DNA from: a virus | DNA: 39,701 nt | IMG/VR virus record: IMGVR_UViG_3300027971_000098 | Location: 1-39,701 of that record | Direction: 5' to 3' (one strand) | Shown here: one piece after another, positions 28,804-37,243 of the stretch | How the letters are laid out: each line of letters starts with the position of its first letter | Position numbering within the stretch: the first letter of the stretch is position 1 | The notes under the pieces: model-generated | Told to the model about the DNA's origin: nothing | The model's input: the letters and a program-made list of their open reading frames with translations, nothing else | The model's database searches: none | Made by a program: the position numbers and the translations under genes

Positions 28804-29273
28804 TATTTCTTAGTTTATTTTTAATGGTGTCAAACGCTTTTTCAGCTGATTTACCTAACTCTACAATCACCCCTGGCGATATTGACGCGTCTGCAACAAA
28901 AGAAGTTATCTGCGTTAGAGGATATACTAGCGGAGTAAAAGCAGACGGAACTAAGGTTCGCAATGTTACGGAAGCCACCAAGCTATTAGCATATCGAAAA
29001 TATGGCATGGAAGGCAACTATAAGGGGTATTGCGACCCTAAAGTTGGATGCGAGATTGATCACCTAATTAGTCTTCAACTAGGCGGCTCGAACGATATTA
29101 AGAATCTATGGCCTCAATCTTATGCAGGCCAGTGGAACGCGCATATGAAAGATGGATTAGAAAATACATTGCGTGCTAAGGTATGCAAGGGCGAGATTAC
29201 TCTTAAAGAAGCACAACAGGCTATCTCTTCAAATTGGATAGAAGCTTGGAAAAAATACGTTAAAACTCAATAG
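28791..29273 (+). CDS. Exported HNH-like nuclease-fold protein
   Basis: 160 aa from ATG 28791 (GGAGG just upstream). MGRVVFLSLFLMVSNAFSA is a signal peptide. The mature protein has CEIDHLISLQLGGSNDIKNL then WPQ, as in bacterial secreted HNH-type proteins (D-H ... N-I-x-N-L-W-P). Three Cys suggest disulphides. A periplasmic nuclease is inferred. It overlaps nrdB by 13 nt. Confidence 0.72.
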   Translation: MGRVVFLSLFLMVSNAFSADLPNSTITPGDIDASATKEVICVRGYTSGVKADGTKVRNVTEATKLLAYRKYGMEGNYKGYCDPKVGCEIDHLISLQLGGSNDIKNLWPQSYAGQWNAHMKDGLENTLRAKVCKGEITLKEAQQAISSNWIEAWKKYVKTQ

Positions 29274-29283
29274 GAGCAGCATT

Positions 29284-29490
29284 ATGAGCCCTCTAGAAGA
29301 AGGTAATACTAATACGTATTGTTATGATTGCTACGCTGAATTTACAGTAGAGCCAGCTGATGACTTAGATGAACCAGTACTTTTTTGTCCTTTCTGCGGC
29401 GCAGGGTTGCTAGAAGAAATGGAAGAAGAAGATTTTGACGGAGATGAAGATGATTTAGATGACGAAGGTTTGTCAGACAGCTACAATTAA
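29284..29490 (+). CDS. Small zinc-ribbon protein with acidic tail
   Basis: 68 aa. CYDCYAEFTV and CPFCGAGLL form a two-knuckle zinc ribbon (C-x-x-C ... C-x-x-C). The tail EEMEEEDFDGDEDDLDDEGL is strongly acidic, which may mimic nucleic acid or contact a partner. GGAGCAGC precedes the start. The last base overlaps the resolvase start (TAATG). Confidence 0.75.
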   Translation: MSPLEEGNTNTYCYDCYAEFTVEPADDLDEPVLFCPFCGAGLLEEMEEEDFDGDEDDLDDEGLSDSYN

Positions 29491-30047
29491 TGATATGCGC
29501 AGGAATTGATCTTTCACTTACATCACCAGCAATCTGCGTATGCTTAGATGAAGACGATTTTTCGTTTGAGTATTGTAAGTTCGAGTGCTTGACTGATAAT
29601 CCAAAAAGGGTCATCAGTCAAGCTAATGTTAATAGTCAGCTATTTCCATTTTATAATTCTCAATACGAGAGATATAGAAACATCTCAACCTGGGTAATGG
29701 ATGTTATTGGGGAATATGGGGTTAATCGAGTTTTTATCGAAGACTATAGTTTTGGTTCAACCGGTAGAGTATTTCATATAGCAGAAAATACCGGTGTACT
29801 TAAATATATTTTATGGCTTAATAACGTTAGTTTTGTTACTATACCACCAACAGTAGTAAAAAAGATTGCTACTGGTAAAGGAAATGCTAATAAAGAAGCC
29901 ATGGAAACAGCATTCTTGCAAGAAACAAATTTCAATTTCAAAGCATTATTTAACCTTTCACCTAAGCAGTGGAACCCTTCTTCTGACCTAATTGATAGCT
30001 TCTACATCTGTAAAACTGGTTGCTTGGATTATAAAAAGGTAGTATAA
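29490..30047 (+). CDS. RuvC-like Holliday junction resolvase
   Basis: 185 aa. The RNase H-fold motifs GIDLSLTSPA (D7), VFIEDYSFG (E84) and SSDLIDS (D166/D169) are in the expected places, with a KK-x-x-TGKGNANKE segment between. It should cut branched DNA made by recombination-dependent replication, a role played by endonuclease VII in T4. The promoter at 30020 lies in its 3' end. Confidence 0.82.
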   Translation: MICAGIDLSLTSPAICVCLDEDDFSFEYCKFECLTDNPKRVISQANVNSQLFPFYNSQYERYRNISTWVMDVIGEYGVNRVFIEDYSFGSTGRVFHIAENTGVLKYILWLNNVSFVTIPPTVVKKIATGKGNANKEAMETAFLQETNFNFKALFNLSPKQWNPSSDLIDSFYICKTGCLDYKKVV

Positions 30048-30048
30048 T
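30020..30048 (+). promoter_or_regulatory. Sigma70-type promoter (TTGCTT-N17-TATAAT)
   Basis: -35 TTGCTT at 30020-30025 in the resolvase 3' end, 17-nt spacer, perfect -10 TATAAT at 30043-30048 overlapping the TAA stop region. GAGGAGG and the 30065 ATG follow. Confidence 0.68.
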
Positions 30049-30064
30049 TCTCTGAGGAGGATAT

Positions 30065-30292
30065 ATGAAAACTATCAGCGGATTCAGTTACGACTACTCA
30101 AACCTTAAACCTATTCATAAGTTTATTAATGAAGATAAAGAAATTAGTATCTTTAGAGAGCAATATGGTTATGCCCTACTTCAAAAAAGCTCTACAGGTC
30201 AGCAAAGACTTAAGCTAGATGAAGTGCAACTCAGCTCATTCCTAATAAACTTAACTAAAAATAAATGGAAAGAAGTAAATGCAAATTTCTAA
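30065..30292 (+). CDS. Small hypothetical protein
   Basis: 75 aa with a strong GAGGAGG ribosome-binding site and own promoter. MKTISGFSYDYSNLKPIHKF begins a mixed polar sequence ending LTKNKWKEVNANF. No family recognised. The next gene starts 14 nt before its end. Confidence 0.68.
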   Translation: MKTISGFSYDYSNLKPIHKFINEDKEISIFREQYGYALLQKSSTGQQRLKLDEVQLSSFLINLTKNKWKEVNANF

Positions 30293-30626
30293 CATATTAG
30301 AATTTGTTTTAATCGGAATTGGCCTGCTTACAATTATCGAGTTTGTGGGTAAAGTTATTATAAGATATAACGACCTTAGACAGCTAGATGAAGAAAATTC
30401 AGAGAATATTGTTGACACACTACCAGATGACTGGATTGTACCGTTAGAATTAAAATATAATGATAATTACTGGTATGCATGGGATCTAGATGGTAATTTT
30501 ATTACACAGTCGACTACAAAAGAGTTGCTTTTAATTGATGTAATGAATAAACTAGAAATACCACCAAAGCGTGTTACAGTTAATAGTGAAGATAAACTAA
30601 ATGAAGACAAACTTTCGGAAACCTGA
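30279..30626 (+). CDS. Membrane-anchored small protein
   Basis: 115 aa. N-terminal transmembrane helix (ILEFVLIGIGLLTIIEFVGK), then a soluble domain with a short beta pattern (WIVPLELKYNDNYWYAWDLD GNFI) and an acidic end. Overlaps the neighbours by 14 and 26 nt. Function unknown. Confidence 0.68.
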   Translation: MQISNILEFVLIGIGLLTIIEFVGKVIIRYNDLRQLDEENSENIVDTLPDDWIVPLELKYNDNYWYAWDLDGNFITQSTTKELLLIDVMNKLEIPPKRVTVNSEDKLNEDKLSET

Positions 30627-30801
30627 ATATAAAATTAGAGAAAACGTTACTTTAAAGAACGCGTTTAATAATACTAGTACTATTGGTGATATTATTAACG
30701 AAGAAGAAATTGACGGTCGTACTTTTTATGTTATTAAGTGCAACGGGCGAGTACAAAAGCTCGCTAAAGAAGCACATACTATAGTGAACAAAGGAAAATG
30801 A
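30601..30801 (+). CDS. Small beta-rich hypothetical protein
   Basis: 66 aa. RKPEYKIRENVTLKNAFNNT and GRTFYVIKCNGRVQKLAKEA suggest an SH3-like or similar small beta barrel (inference). The start overlaps the previous gene by 26 nt and its end overlaps the next by 4 nt (ATGA). Function unknown. Confidence 0.66.
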   Translation: MKTNFRKPEYKIRENVTLKNAFNNTSTIGDIINEEEIDGRTFYVIKCNGRVQKLAKEAHTIVNKGK

Positions 30802-30968
30802 AAACAAACTCAACTTTTAAAATGCCCCGAGATCTTAAGCGACTTGTTTGCCTAGAAAAGAACGCAGGTAAGAAGAGCGTCCTTAAGGACCTCTTTATTA
30901 ATGCGACTATTAGCTTTGAAGAAGCAAAGAAGAAGACATTTAAAGCAAGAGAGGAAAGCAGTGAGTAA
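30798..30968 (+). CDS. Small basic hypothetical protein
   Basis: 56 aa (MKTNSTFKMPRDLKRLVCLE start), ATG 30798 preceded by AAAGG. Highly basic, helical, ends KKKTFKAREESSE. Nucleic-acid binding is conceivable but not shown. The end overlaps the GTG start of the next gene by 8 nt. Confidence 0.62.
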   Translation: MKTNSTFKMPRDLKRLVCLEKNAGKKSVLKDLFINATISFEEAKKKTFKAREESSE

Positions 30969-31230
30969 TAATTTCGCTATTGATACTGATAAAGAAGTAT
31001 TGCGTAACATCCTTAACACCCAAGAAGTAGTAATTAAGTTTACTAAGACTAATGGTGAAAATAGGGAAATGAGATGTACGCTTAGCGAAGGTTTGGTACC
31101 TCAGTATGAGAAGAAAACCGAACGCGTTAAGAATGCTAATGCTGAAGTCCAGCCTGTCTTTGATCTAGACAAGCAGGCATGGAGATCCTTTAGATGGGAT
31201 AGCGTTACAGAATTTTCATTTAATAATTAA
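30961..31230 (+). CDS. WYL_2-like (Sm/SH3-like) small protein
   Basis: 89 aa from GTG 30961, preceded by AGAGGAAAGCA; no in-frame ATG gives a better start. VVIKFTKTNGENREMRCTLS, then YEKKTERVKNANAEVQPVFD and WRSFRWDSVTEF match the small family WYL_2 (DUF2693-like), a beta-barrel seen in many T4-like phages. Cellular role not established. Confidence 0.75.
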   Translation: MSNNFAIDTDKEVLRNILNTQEVVIKFTKTNGENREMRCTLSEGLVPQYEKKTERVKNANAEVQPVFDLDKQAWRSFRWDSVTEFSFNN

Positions 31231-31249
31231 TTTGATATAGGAATTTATC

Positions 31250-31888
31250 ATGTATGGTCAAAAAGTAGGCTTTACCTGCTCGACTTTTGATTTGTTGCAT
31301 GCCGGTCATATCGATATGTTAAGGCAGGCAAAGGATGTATGTGATTACTTGATTGTAGGTCTTCAAGTAGATCCTTCAGCAGATCGGTCATGGAAAAATA
31401 AGCCAGTACAAACTCTAGTTGAGAGGTATATTCAACTTCAAGCAGTAAAGTACGTAGATGAAATTATCCCTTATGTTACTGAGAAGGATCTAGAAGATCT
31501 TCTTAGCTTCCTCCCTATTAATATTCGTATTGTAGGGGAAGAGTATAAGGATAAGGATCTTTCTGGCAGAGAAATGTGTCAAAAGCGCGACATAGAAATT
31601 TTCTACAACAAGCGCCAGCACAGGTTCAGTTCAACGGAACTGAGGTCGCGTGTTACTAACAGGTATAATTTAAATACTCAACAGCCAAGTGATCCATTTT
31701 CAGTAAGTCTCAGCTCTATGAGCTCTGACGTAATTGTAGGTGCTGCAGGAGTAGATACTATTACAATCGGTAGTGGTGGCGGGGACATTGGCTCAATGTA
31801 CGGTGCACAACCAGCAAGTCTAATAAACACAGATATGAGTTGCAGCTATAATTATGGATCATCATTGGATAGCAATAACAGGAAGTAA
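31250..31888 (+). CDS. Cytidylyltransferase-fold nucleotidyltransferase with C-terminal extension
   Basis: 212 aa. The H-x-G-H active site is in STFDLLHAGHIDML; the D-Y-L-I-V-G-L and VERYIQLQAVKYVDEII segments and the HRFSSTELRSRV end of the core match the TagD/RfaE-II family, which activates sugar or polyol phosphates with CTP or ATP. The last ~70 residues are extra and Ser/Gly-rich. In this cluster it may make an activated heptose or related sugar (inference). Overlaps the next gene by 35 nt. Confidence 0.85.
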   Translation: MYGQKVGFTCSTFDLLHAGHIDMLRQAKDVCDYLIVGLQVDPSADRSWKNKPVQTLVERYIQLQAVKYVDEIIPYVTEKDLEDLLSFLPINIRIVGEEYKDKDLSGREMCQKRDIEIFYNKRQHRFSSTELRSRVTNRYNLNTQQPSDPFSVSLSSMSSDVIVGAAGVDTITIGSGGGDIGSMYGAQPASLINTDMSCSYNYGSSLDSNNRK

Positions 31889-32840
31889 GGGTTATATCGG
31901 CGATATACTAGCCAAGCATTGCAAAATGCTTGGCTATAGTGTTTTAGGTGTAGACCATGAATATACAAATCTAGATCAGCCCGCTTATGTGGATCGAGTT
32001 CTCGACTGCTGCATATCTGATATTAAATTTGCAGAAGCCTGTAAAGAACTAAACATTTCTACTGTATTTCACTTAGCCGCATCCGCTGATGTTAAGCTAA
32101 GTCAAGAGATGCCCTTTTTGTTCTATTACAATAATGTCGGCAATACTGCACGAATGCTGCATAACCTTACTCAATCAGGGTGGGTAGAAAGAAACGGTAA
32201 AATAGTTTTTTCTAGTACAGCTGCAGTTTATAAAGAGATCTCAAAACCCGTTCTAGAAAATAGTCCTAAGGGTTCGCCTAATGAATATGGCAAATCTAAG
32301 CTGATGTGTGAAAAACTTATACAAAAACTTTTTAGTTTTTATAAGATACCGTCGGTTACCTTTAGATATTTTAATGTTGCTGGTGCTAATAAAGATCTAG
32401 GCGACCGTATTGATACCTCTCACATTATACCGATTTTGTGTAAATCAGCTTATAGCGGCAAACCATTTAGCCTTTATGGTTCGGACTATGAGACTAAAGA
32501 TGGTACAGCAGTACGAGATTATCTTGATGTTAATGATGTGTGCCGCGCACATTTTACTGCTATTGAATACTTAAATAGCAACCCTGGCGCGCATATTTTT
32601 AATCTAGGTACAAAGCAAGGCACAACATTAAACGAGCTTATTACTAAGTTTGAAGATGTAGTTAAAATTGACCTTGCATATGCGTTAGCCCCTAGGAGAC
32701 CAGGGGATCCAGGGTTTCTAGTTGCTAATCCTGATAAGTTTATTAATGATACTGGCTTTCAATATCAAGGTAATATAGAATCTATTATTAGCTCCAGTTG
32801 GGAGTTTTATTGTTATAGGGAAGACAAAAATGGCTTTTGA
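31854..32840 (+). CDS. NAD-dependent sugar-nucleotide epimerase/dehydratase (GalE-like)
   Basis: 328 aa. Rossmann motif GSKGYIG near the N-terminus; FHLAASADV; catalytic Y-x-x-x-K as NEYGKSK; DYLDVNDVCRAH near the C-terminal substrate region. These match extended SDR epimerases such as GalE. Substrate uncertain: UDP-hexose or the heptose nucleotide made by the neighbouring genes. Overlaps both neighbours (35 and 11 nt), so the cassette is one operon. Confidence 0.9.
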   Translation: MDHHWIAITGSKGYIGDILAKHCKMLGYSVLGVDHEYTNLDQPAYVDRVLDCCISDIKFAEACKELNISTVFHLAASADVKLSQEMPFLFYYNNVGNTARMLHNLTQSGWVERNGKIVFSSTAAVYKEISKPVLENSPKGSPNEYGKSKLMCEKLIQKLFSFYKIPSVTFRYFNVAGANKDLGDRIDTSHIIPILCKSAYSGKPFSLYGSDYETKDGTAVRDYLDVNDVCRAHFTAIEYLNSNPGAHIFNLGTKQGTTLNELITKFEDVVKIDLAYALAPRRPGDPGFLVANPDKFINDTGFQYQGNIESIISSSWEFYCYREDKNGF

Positions 32841-33828
32841 GGAAAATGAAGTATCGAAGAATTCGCAGGGCGGTACTGAAATGATGAAACGAGGTCTTGC
32901 AGAAAGACTTCCACCGGATGCTGCGGATGAATTTCAGGTTATTTGCTCCAGAGTAAGAGACCTAGAAGATGATAAGATTCGGATCTATTGGCTTCATGAC
33001 TTACCAGAAGATCCAGAGACTAATCACCTTAAGGATGAGATTAGCCGCGGACGGTTTCACAAGCTAGTCTTCTGCGGTCAGTGGCAATACTACCGATATC
33101 AGCACATGCTAGGTGTTCCATACGATACGCACTCGACTATTATCGAAACGGCAATCGATCCAATTCCTTTTGTAGAGAAGAGTAAAGATGAGATTCGTCT
33201 TATCTACACATCTACACCTCAGCGCGGGCTAGGACTACTTGTACCAGTCTTTGAAAAGCTTGCAGAGGAATACGATAATATCGTGCTTGACGTATATTCT
33301 AGCTTTAAGATCTATGGCTGGGATGATGCTGACAAGCAGTTCGAGCCTTTGTATGAACGCATGCGCGCACATCCAAAGATCAATTATCATTCGTACGCCT
33401 CTAATGATGATGTGCGAGCTGCTCTACAAAAGGCACATATTTTTGCGTATCCTTCAATCTGGACTGAATGCAATAGCCGGTCGCTTATTGAAGCAATGTC
33501 GGCCGGCCTACTTTGCGTGCATCCTAACCGAGGCGGTTTGATTGATACTTCTGGTGGGCTTAATTTCATGTATCAAGGTTCAGACGACGTTCAAGAGCAT
33601 GCAGGTACTTTCTACTTCGCACTTAAGAACGCTATTGATATTGTAAATACAGAACAGATTCAAGACTATCTTAAGCTTACAAAGACGTATGCAGATAGCA
33701 GATTCAATTGGACTAAGATTACAAGTCAGTGGCAAGATCTAATGGCATCTCTTAAGGCACAGTACCCAACTGAAGAAAGCCGCAAGATTAAGAATGCCGG
33801 TCCTATGTTCGTTTATAATACTGTATGA
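32830..33828 (+). CDS. Glycosyltransferase (GT4/GT-B-like)
   Basis: 332 aa. The C-terminal half has IFAYPSIWTECNSRSLIEAM then SAGLLCVHPNRGGL, the E-x7-E-type donor-binding motif of GT-B glycosyltransferases. Likely transfers the sugar made by the neighbouring enzymes to an acceptor (envelope glycan, DNA base or virion protein; not determined). Coupled to its neighbours. Confidence 0.82.
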   Translation: MAFEENEVSKNSQGGTEMMKRGLAERLPPDAADEFQVICSRVRDLEDDKIRIYWLHDLPEDPETNHLKDEISRGRFHKLVFCGQWQYYRYQHMLGVPYDTHSTIIETAIDPIPFVEKSKDEIRLIYTSTPQRGLGLLVPVFEKLAEEYDNIVLDVYSSFKIYGWDDADKQFEPLYERMRAHPKINYHSYASNDDVRAALQKAHIFAYPSIWTECNSRSLIEAMSAGLLCVHPNRGGLIDTSGGLNFMYQGSDDVQEHAGTFYFALKNAIDIVNTEQIQDYLKLTKTYADSRFNWTKITSQWQDLMASLKAQYPTEESRKIKNAGPMFVYNTV

Positions 33829-34802
33829 TTTTAGCTAAGACACCGTTAAGAGTAAGTTTTTTTGGAGGCGGTAGCGATATATCGTCCTTTTACGAAAGGC
33901 AACCAGGTGCATGCTTGTCAACAACGATTAACAAGTATATGTACATTACTGTTTGTAAGACTTCACTTAACGGTGTCAAAGCTATCTACAACTCAATAGA
34001 AGTTACTGAGGATGTAGAAGAATTAAAGCACGATAGAATTAAAAATGTGCTTAAGGCATTTAGTATTGCAAAGAATATAGAAATTGCATCTTTTTCTGAG
34101 ATTCCTACCAAAGGTACTGGATTAGGTTCATCATCTGCCTTTACGGTTGGGCTTATAGATGCAATTTACAGATACCAGGACTTGCCCACTCCTAGCAGAT
34201 TTGATCTAGCTGAAGCTGCATGTGATATTGAAATTAACTGGTGTAAAGATCCGATAGGTAAACAAGACCAATATGCAGCTGCGTTCGGTGGTCTTAATTT
34301 ATTTACCTTTAATACTGATGGTGTTGTAGATGTTAGCCCGGTACCAGCTAGTAGTAGTACTATTACTAGACTTAAAAGCAATTTAATGTTATTCTATACT
34401 GGTATTACAAGAAGTGCTGCTAATATTCTGCAAGAACAATCTGCTAATGATAAAAATCACGAAGTAAGAGAACTAGTTAAGCTTGCTCACGACGCTTATA
34501 AATCTATAAGAACAGGTAAGTTAGATGATTTTGGTGATATGCTAGACTATTCGTGGAATATTAAACGTTCACTTGCAAGCGGTATCAGCAGCGGGCAGCT
34601 AGATGACTATTACAGTGATATTAAGAAAGCTGGTGCATTAGGTGGTAAAATATTAGGTGCTGGTGGTGGAGGTTACTTTTTATTCTATGTTCCGGATGAC
34701 ATAAGTAAAAAGAAGGTACTAGAAAAGGCCAAGAGAATAGGCCTTAAACATTTTGATTTTAATTTTGACAATGATGGAAGTAGAGTAGTTTATGCAAATT
34801 GA
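33825..34802 (+). CDS. hddA: GHMP kinase, D-glycero-D-manno-heptose 7-phosphate kinase-like
   Basis: 325 aa. ATP-binding motif GTGLGSSSAFTVG and C-terminal GGKILGAGGGGYFLF are GHMP-kinase signatures; the PLRVSFFGGGSD start and PIGKQDQYAAAFGG segment are typical of HddA. Expected to phosphorylate heptose 7-phosphate to the 1,7-bisphosphate in the nucleotide-heptose pathway. ATGA overlap with the glycosyltransferase; overlaps the isomerase by 11 nt. Confidence 0.88.
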   Translation: MILAKTPLRVSFFGGGSDISSFYERQPGACLSTTINKYMYITVCKTSLNGVKAIYNSIEVTEDVEELKHDRIKNVLKAFSIAKNIEIASFSEIPTKGTGLGSSSAFTVGLIDAIYRYQDLPTPSRFDLAEAACDIEINWCKDPIGKQDQYAAAFGGLNLFTFNTDGVVDVSPVPASSSTITRLKSNLMLFYTGITRSAANILQEQSANDKNHEVRELVKLAHDAYKSIRTGKLDDFGDMLDYSWNIKRSLASGISSGQLDDYYSDIKKAGALGGKILGAGGGGYFLFYVPDDISKKKVLEKAKRIGLKHFDFNFDNDGSRVVYAN

Positions 34803-35379
34803 TGATAGGCTTCAAAGCTATGCTCAAGACCTAGCCAACGGTCTACGCAGTGTTGATCCTCTTGCTCTAGATAGAGCTGCAACATTACTAATAATTACCA
34901 TGCTAGCAAAAGGCACTATTTTTGTTTGCGGCAATGGTGGCTCAGCTGCTATAAGCGATCATTTCCTTTGCGACCATAGCAAAGGTATCTATAACGATAC
35001 TAAATTTTTTCCTAAGATAGTATCATTGCCATCCAACACGTCTTTGCTTACCGCGATTGGTAATGATATATCTTATGATAGTGTTTTTAGCTATCAACTC
35101 GATATGTTTGCAGACCCGGGCGATGTTCTTGTAGTGATATCATCTAGCGGCAACTCATCAAATATATTAAATGCATTGCGCACGGCCAAAGCTAGTAATA
35201 TGAAGACTATTGCGCTGGTAGGCTTTGACGGCGGTGAAGCTAAAGATCTGGCAGATATAGTTCTTCATGTACCTGTTAGTAACTACGGTATCGTAGAAGA
35301 CGCACATCAAGCAATAATGCACGTAATAGCGCAGCATATTAGAATTACAAACAAAGATAAAGATACTATTAAACTGTAA
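34792..35379 (+). CDS. gmhA: Phosphoheptose isomerase-like SIS-domain protein
   Basis: 195 aa. CGNGGSAAISDHFLCDHSKG and VVISSSGNSSNILNAL are SIS-domain GmhA signatures; EDAHQAIMHVIAQHI supplies the conserved Glu/His near the C-terminus. It should convert sedoheptulose 7-phosphate to D-glycero-D-manno-heptose 7-phosphate, the substrate of the kinase just upstream. A GmhB-type phosphatase is not present in the window. Confidence 0.9.
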   Translation: MQIDDRLQSYAQDLANGLRSVDPLALDRAATLLIITMLAKGTIFVCGNGGSAAISDHFLCDHSKGIYNDTKFFPKIVSLPSNTSLLTAIGNDISYDSVFSYQLDMFADPGDVLVVISSSGNSSNILNALRTAKASNMKTIALVGFDGGEAKDLADIVLHVPVSNYGIVEDAHQAIMHVIAQHIRITNKDKDTIKL

Positions 35380-36233
35380 TGATTTTACTTGACCTTAACC
35401 AGGTGTGCATTGCTAATTTGATGGCACAGCTTGGTAATTATACAAATGTTAAGGTAGATGAAAATCTACTAAGGCATATGGTTCTCAATACCATTAGATC
35501 CTTAAAAAATAAGTTCACAGAAGAATATGGTGAGCTTGTAATCTGTTGTGATGATAAAAAAGTATGGAGAAAGGATATATTTCCATACTACAAAGCTAAT
35601 CGTAAGAAGACTAGAGATGAATCAGAACTAGACTGGTCATTCATTTTTAATACTTTATCTGCTATTAAGCAGGAACTCAAGGAATACTTTCCTTATAGAG
35701 TTATTCAAGTAAAAGGTGCTGAAGCAGATGATGTAATTGGTACTCTAGTACTAAAACACGGGCATATGCTAAATACTGGTGAGCCGATATTAATTCTCTC
35801 AGGTGATAAAGATTTTGTTCAACTTCAAGTATTTGGTAATGTTAGTCAATTTGATCCTATTAGAAAAAAACCAATTAAAAACAACGACCCAGTGAAGTTT
35901 ACTAAAGAGCTTATTATTAAGGGCGATCGTGGTGATGGTATTCCTAATATTCTATCTCCAGACGATAGCCTAGTAAATAATATTAGACAGAAACCCGTGA
36001 GGCTTGAACGCTTTGAGGGTATGAATAATCCGCGTAAGGAACTTACCGGCGACCTCTTAAAAAATTGGATTCGTAACGAACAACTTATTGATCTCACATT
36101 TGTACCAGAACATATTCAAGCATGCGTGCACGACGAATATGATAAGGAAAGTAACAAGAATAAAGATAAGCTTTTAGATTTTCTTGTTAGTAAGAAGCTC
36201 AAACAACAAATAGAACATATCGGTGAATTTTAA
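35379..36233 (+). CDS. rnh: 5'-3' exonuclease / RNase H (T4 Rnh-type)
   Basis: 284 aa. FEN-family acidic residues: MILLDLNQ (D5), CCDDKKVWRKDIFPYYKANR, GAEADDVIG, SGDKDFVQL and KGDRGDGIPNI. It removes RNA primers on the lagging strand as T4 RNase H does. It starts at the stop of the isomerase (TAATG), so the sugar cassette joins directly to replication genes. Confidence 0.9.
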   Translation: MILLDLNQVCIANLMAQLGNYTNVKVDENLLRHMVLNTIRSLKNKFTEEYGELVICCDDKKVWRKDIFPYYKANRKKTRDESELDWSFIFNTLSAIKQELKEYFPYRVIQVKGAEADDVIGTLVLKHGHMLNTGEPILILSGDKDFVQLQVFGNVSQFDPIRKKPIKNNDPVKFTKELIIKGDRGDGIPNILSPDDSLVNNIRQKPVRLERFEGMNNPRKELTGDLLKNWIRNEQLIDLTFVPEHIQACVHDEYDKESNKNKDKLLDFLVSKKLKQQIEHIGEF

Positions 36234-36682
36234 TGAAAAAATGTATTGCTGAGATTATTAAGTCGTGTTGTGATCTTAAGACTATAGAAGAAAAAGTAAG
36301 ATTTCTTCAAAGCAATGATAATCCTATTTTAAGAACTATTCTTAAATGTGTTTTTGATCCTAAAATAATTTTTCTTCTTCCCGAAGGTTCACCCCCTTAC
36401 AAGCCTAGTGAATACCTAGATCTAGAAGGCAGACTATATTCTGAGACCAGAAAACTCTATTTGTTTGTTGAGGGTGGAAATCCTAATCTCAGCAAATTTA
36501 AACGAGAAATGCTTTTCATCCAACTTATCGAATCGCTAGATAAGCGAGATGCAGAACTTTTAATCGCAGTAAAAGATAAAAAGTTGCCTTTTAAAGGCAT
36601 TACAGAGAAAATAGTTAGAGCAGCATATCCAGACCTACTACCATTAGAGGAGAGCAATGAGCAAGTCGCAAAAAAAGCATAA
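36233..36682 (+). CDS. Conserved T4-like phage protein (DUF6433-like)
   Basis: 149 aa. NPILRTILKCVFDPKIIFLL, then PEGSPPYKPSEYLDLEGRLY, LYLFVEGGNPNLSKFKREML and FIQLIESL is a well conserved block in T4-like phages, recalled as DUF6433. Function unknown, usually encoded near replication genes. Ends within the next ORF (26-nt overlap). Confidence 0.8.
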   Translation: MKKCIAEIIKSCCDLKTIEEKVRFLQSNDNPILRTILKCVFDPKIIFLLPEGSPPYKPSEYLDLEGRLYSETRKLYLFVEGGNPNLSKFKREMLFIQLIESLDKRDAELLIAVKDKKLPFKGITEKIVRAAYPDLLPLEESNEQVAKKA

Positions 36683-36830
36683 TAATTACGTTTACGAAGA
36701 TAATGATAGACCTCATCATCAAGTTAAAAAATTTAAAAATGCTAAAGAAAAGAAAAATTATAAAAACCTAGAGAACATTCTTAAGTCAAAGAATATTGAC
36801 AGACTGCTAACATTGGATGATACTTATTAA
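36657..36830 (+). CDS. Small basic protein
   Basis: 57 aa (MSKSQKKHNNYVYEDNDRPH start), ATG 36657 after GGAGAGCA. Very Lys/Asn-rich (VKKFKNAKEKKNYKNLENIL). Disordered or helical, possibly nucleic-acid binding (inference). Next ORF begins at the base after its stop. Confidence 0.62.
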   Translation: MSKSQKKHNNYVYEDNDRPHHQVKKFKNAKEKKNYKNLENILKSKNIDRLLTLDDTY

Positions 36831-36941
36831 ATGAAATGGCTATGGAGTAGTAAATTTATTGTTTGGTTTGAATCAAAATTAGTTACCCTTACTAATTACA
36901 TTTGGCGCAAACGAAGAGAATACGAAAAGAGAAACAAGTAA
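36831..36941 (+). CDS. 36-residue tryptophan-rich basic peptide
   Basis: 36 aa (MKWLWSSKFIVWFESKLVTL start), amphipathic N-terminus and basic C-terminus (IWRKRREYEKRNK). Starts right after the upstream stop and its stop overlaps the next ATG (TAATG). May associate with membrane. Evidence is coupling only. Confidence 0.5.
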   Translation: MKWLWSSKFIVWFESKLVTLTNYIWRKRREYEKRNK

Positions 36942-37243
36942 TGCCGTTTTATACTTTTCATGATTCTACTAATGATGAAATAGTAGAACATAAGCTTAGT
37001 ATTTCTGAATACGATACGTTCGTCAAATTAAACCCCCATCTTATACGATATCATGATATTTCTACTATACCAAGTATGGTTAGCGGAGTCGGTGGTATTA
37101 AAAATGATTCTGGCTGGAAAGATGTTCTCTCTAAAATCGGAGAGAAACATCCGGATAGTGAGCTCAATAGAAATGTTAATAAAAAGTCTATTAAGCAAGT
37201 TAAGACAGAACAGGTTATTAAAAAGCACCTTAATAAAAAATAA
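36941..37243 (+). CDS. FmdB-type phage protein without the zinc-ribbon cysteines
   Basis: 100 aa from ATG 36941 (MPFYTFHDSTNDEIVEHKLS start). The beginning, the SISEYDTFVKLNPHLIRY segment and the later VSGVGGIKNDSGWKDVLSKI then VNKKSIKQVKTEQV resemble a conserved T4-like protein often annotated as FmdB-like. The usual Cys pairs are missing: the protein has no Cys. So zinc binding is not expected. TAATG overlaps on both sides. Confidence 0.68.
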   Translation: MPFYTFHDSTNDEIVEHKLSISEYDTFVKLNPHLIRYHDISTIPSMVSGVGGIKNDSGWKDVLSKIGEKHPDSELNRNVNKKSIKQVKTEQVIKKHLNKK

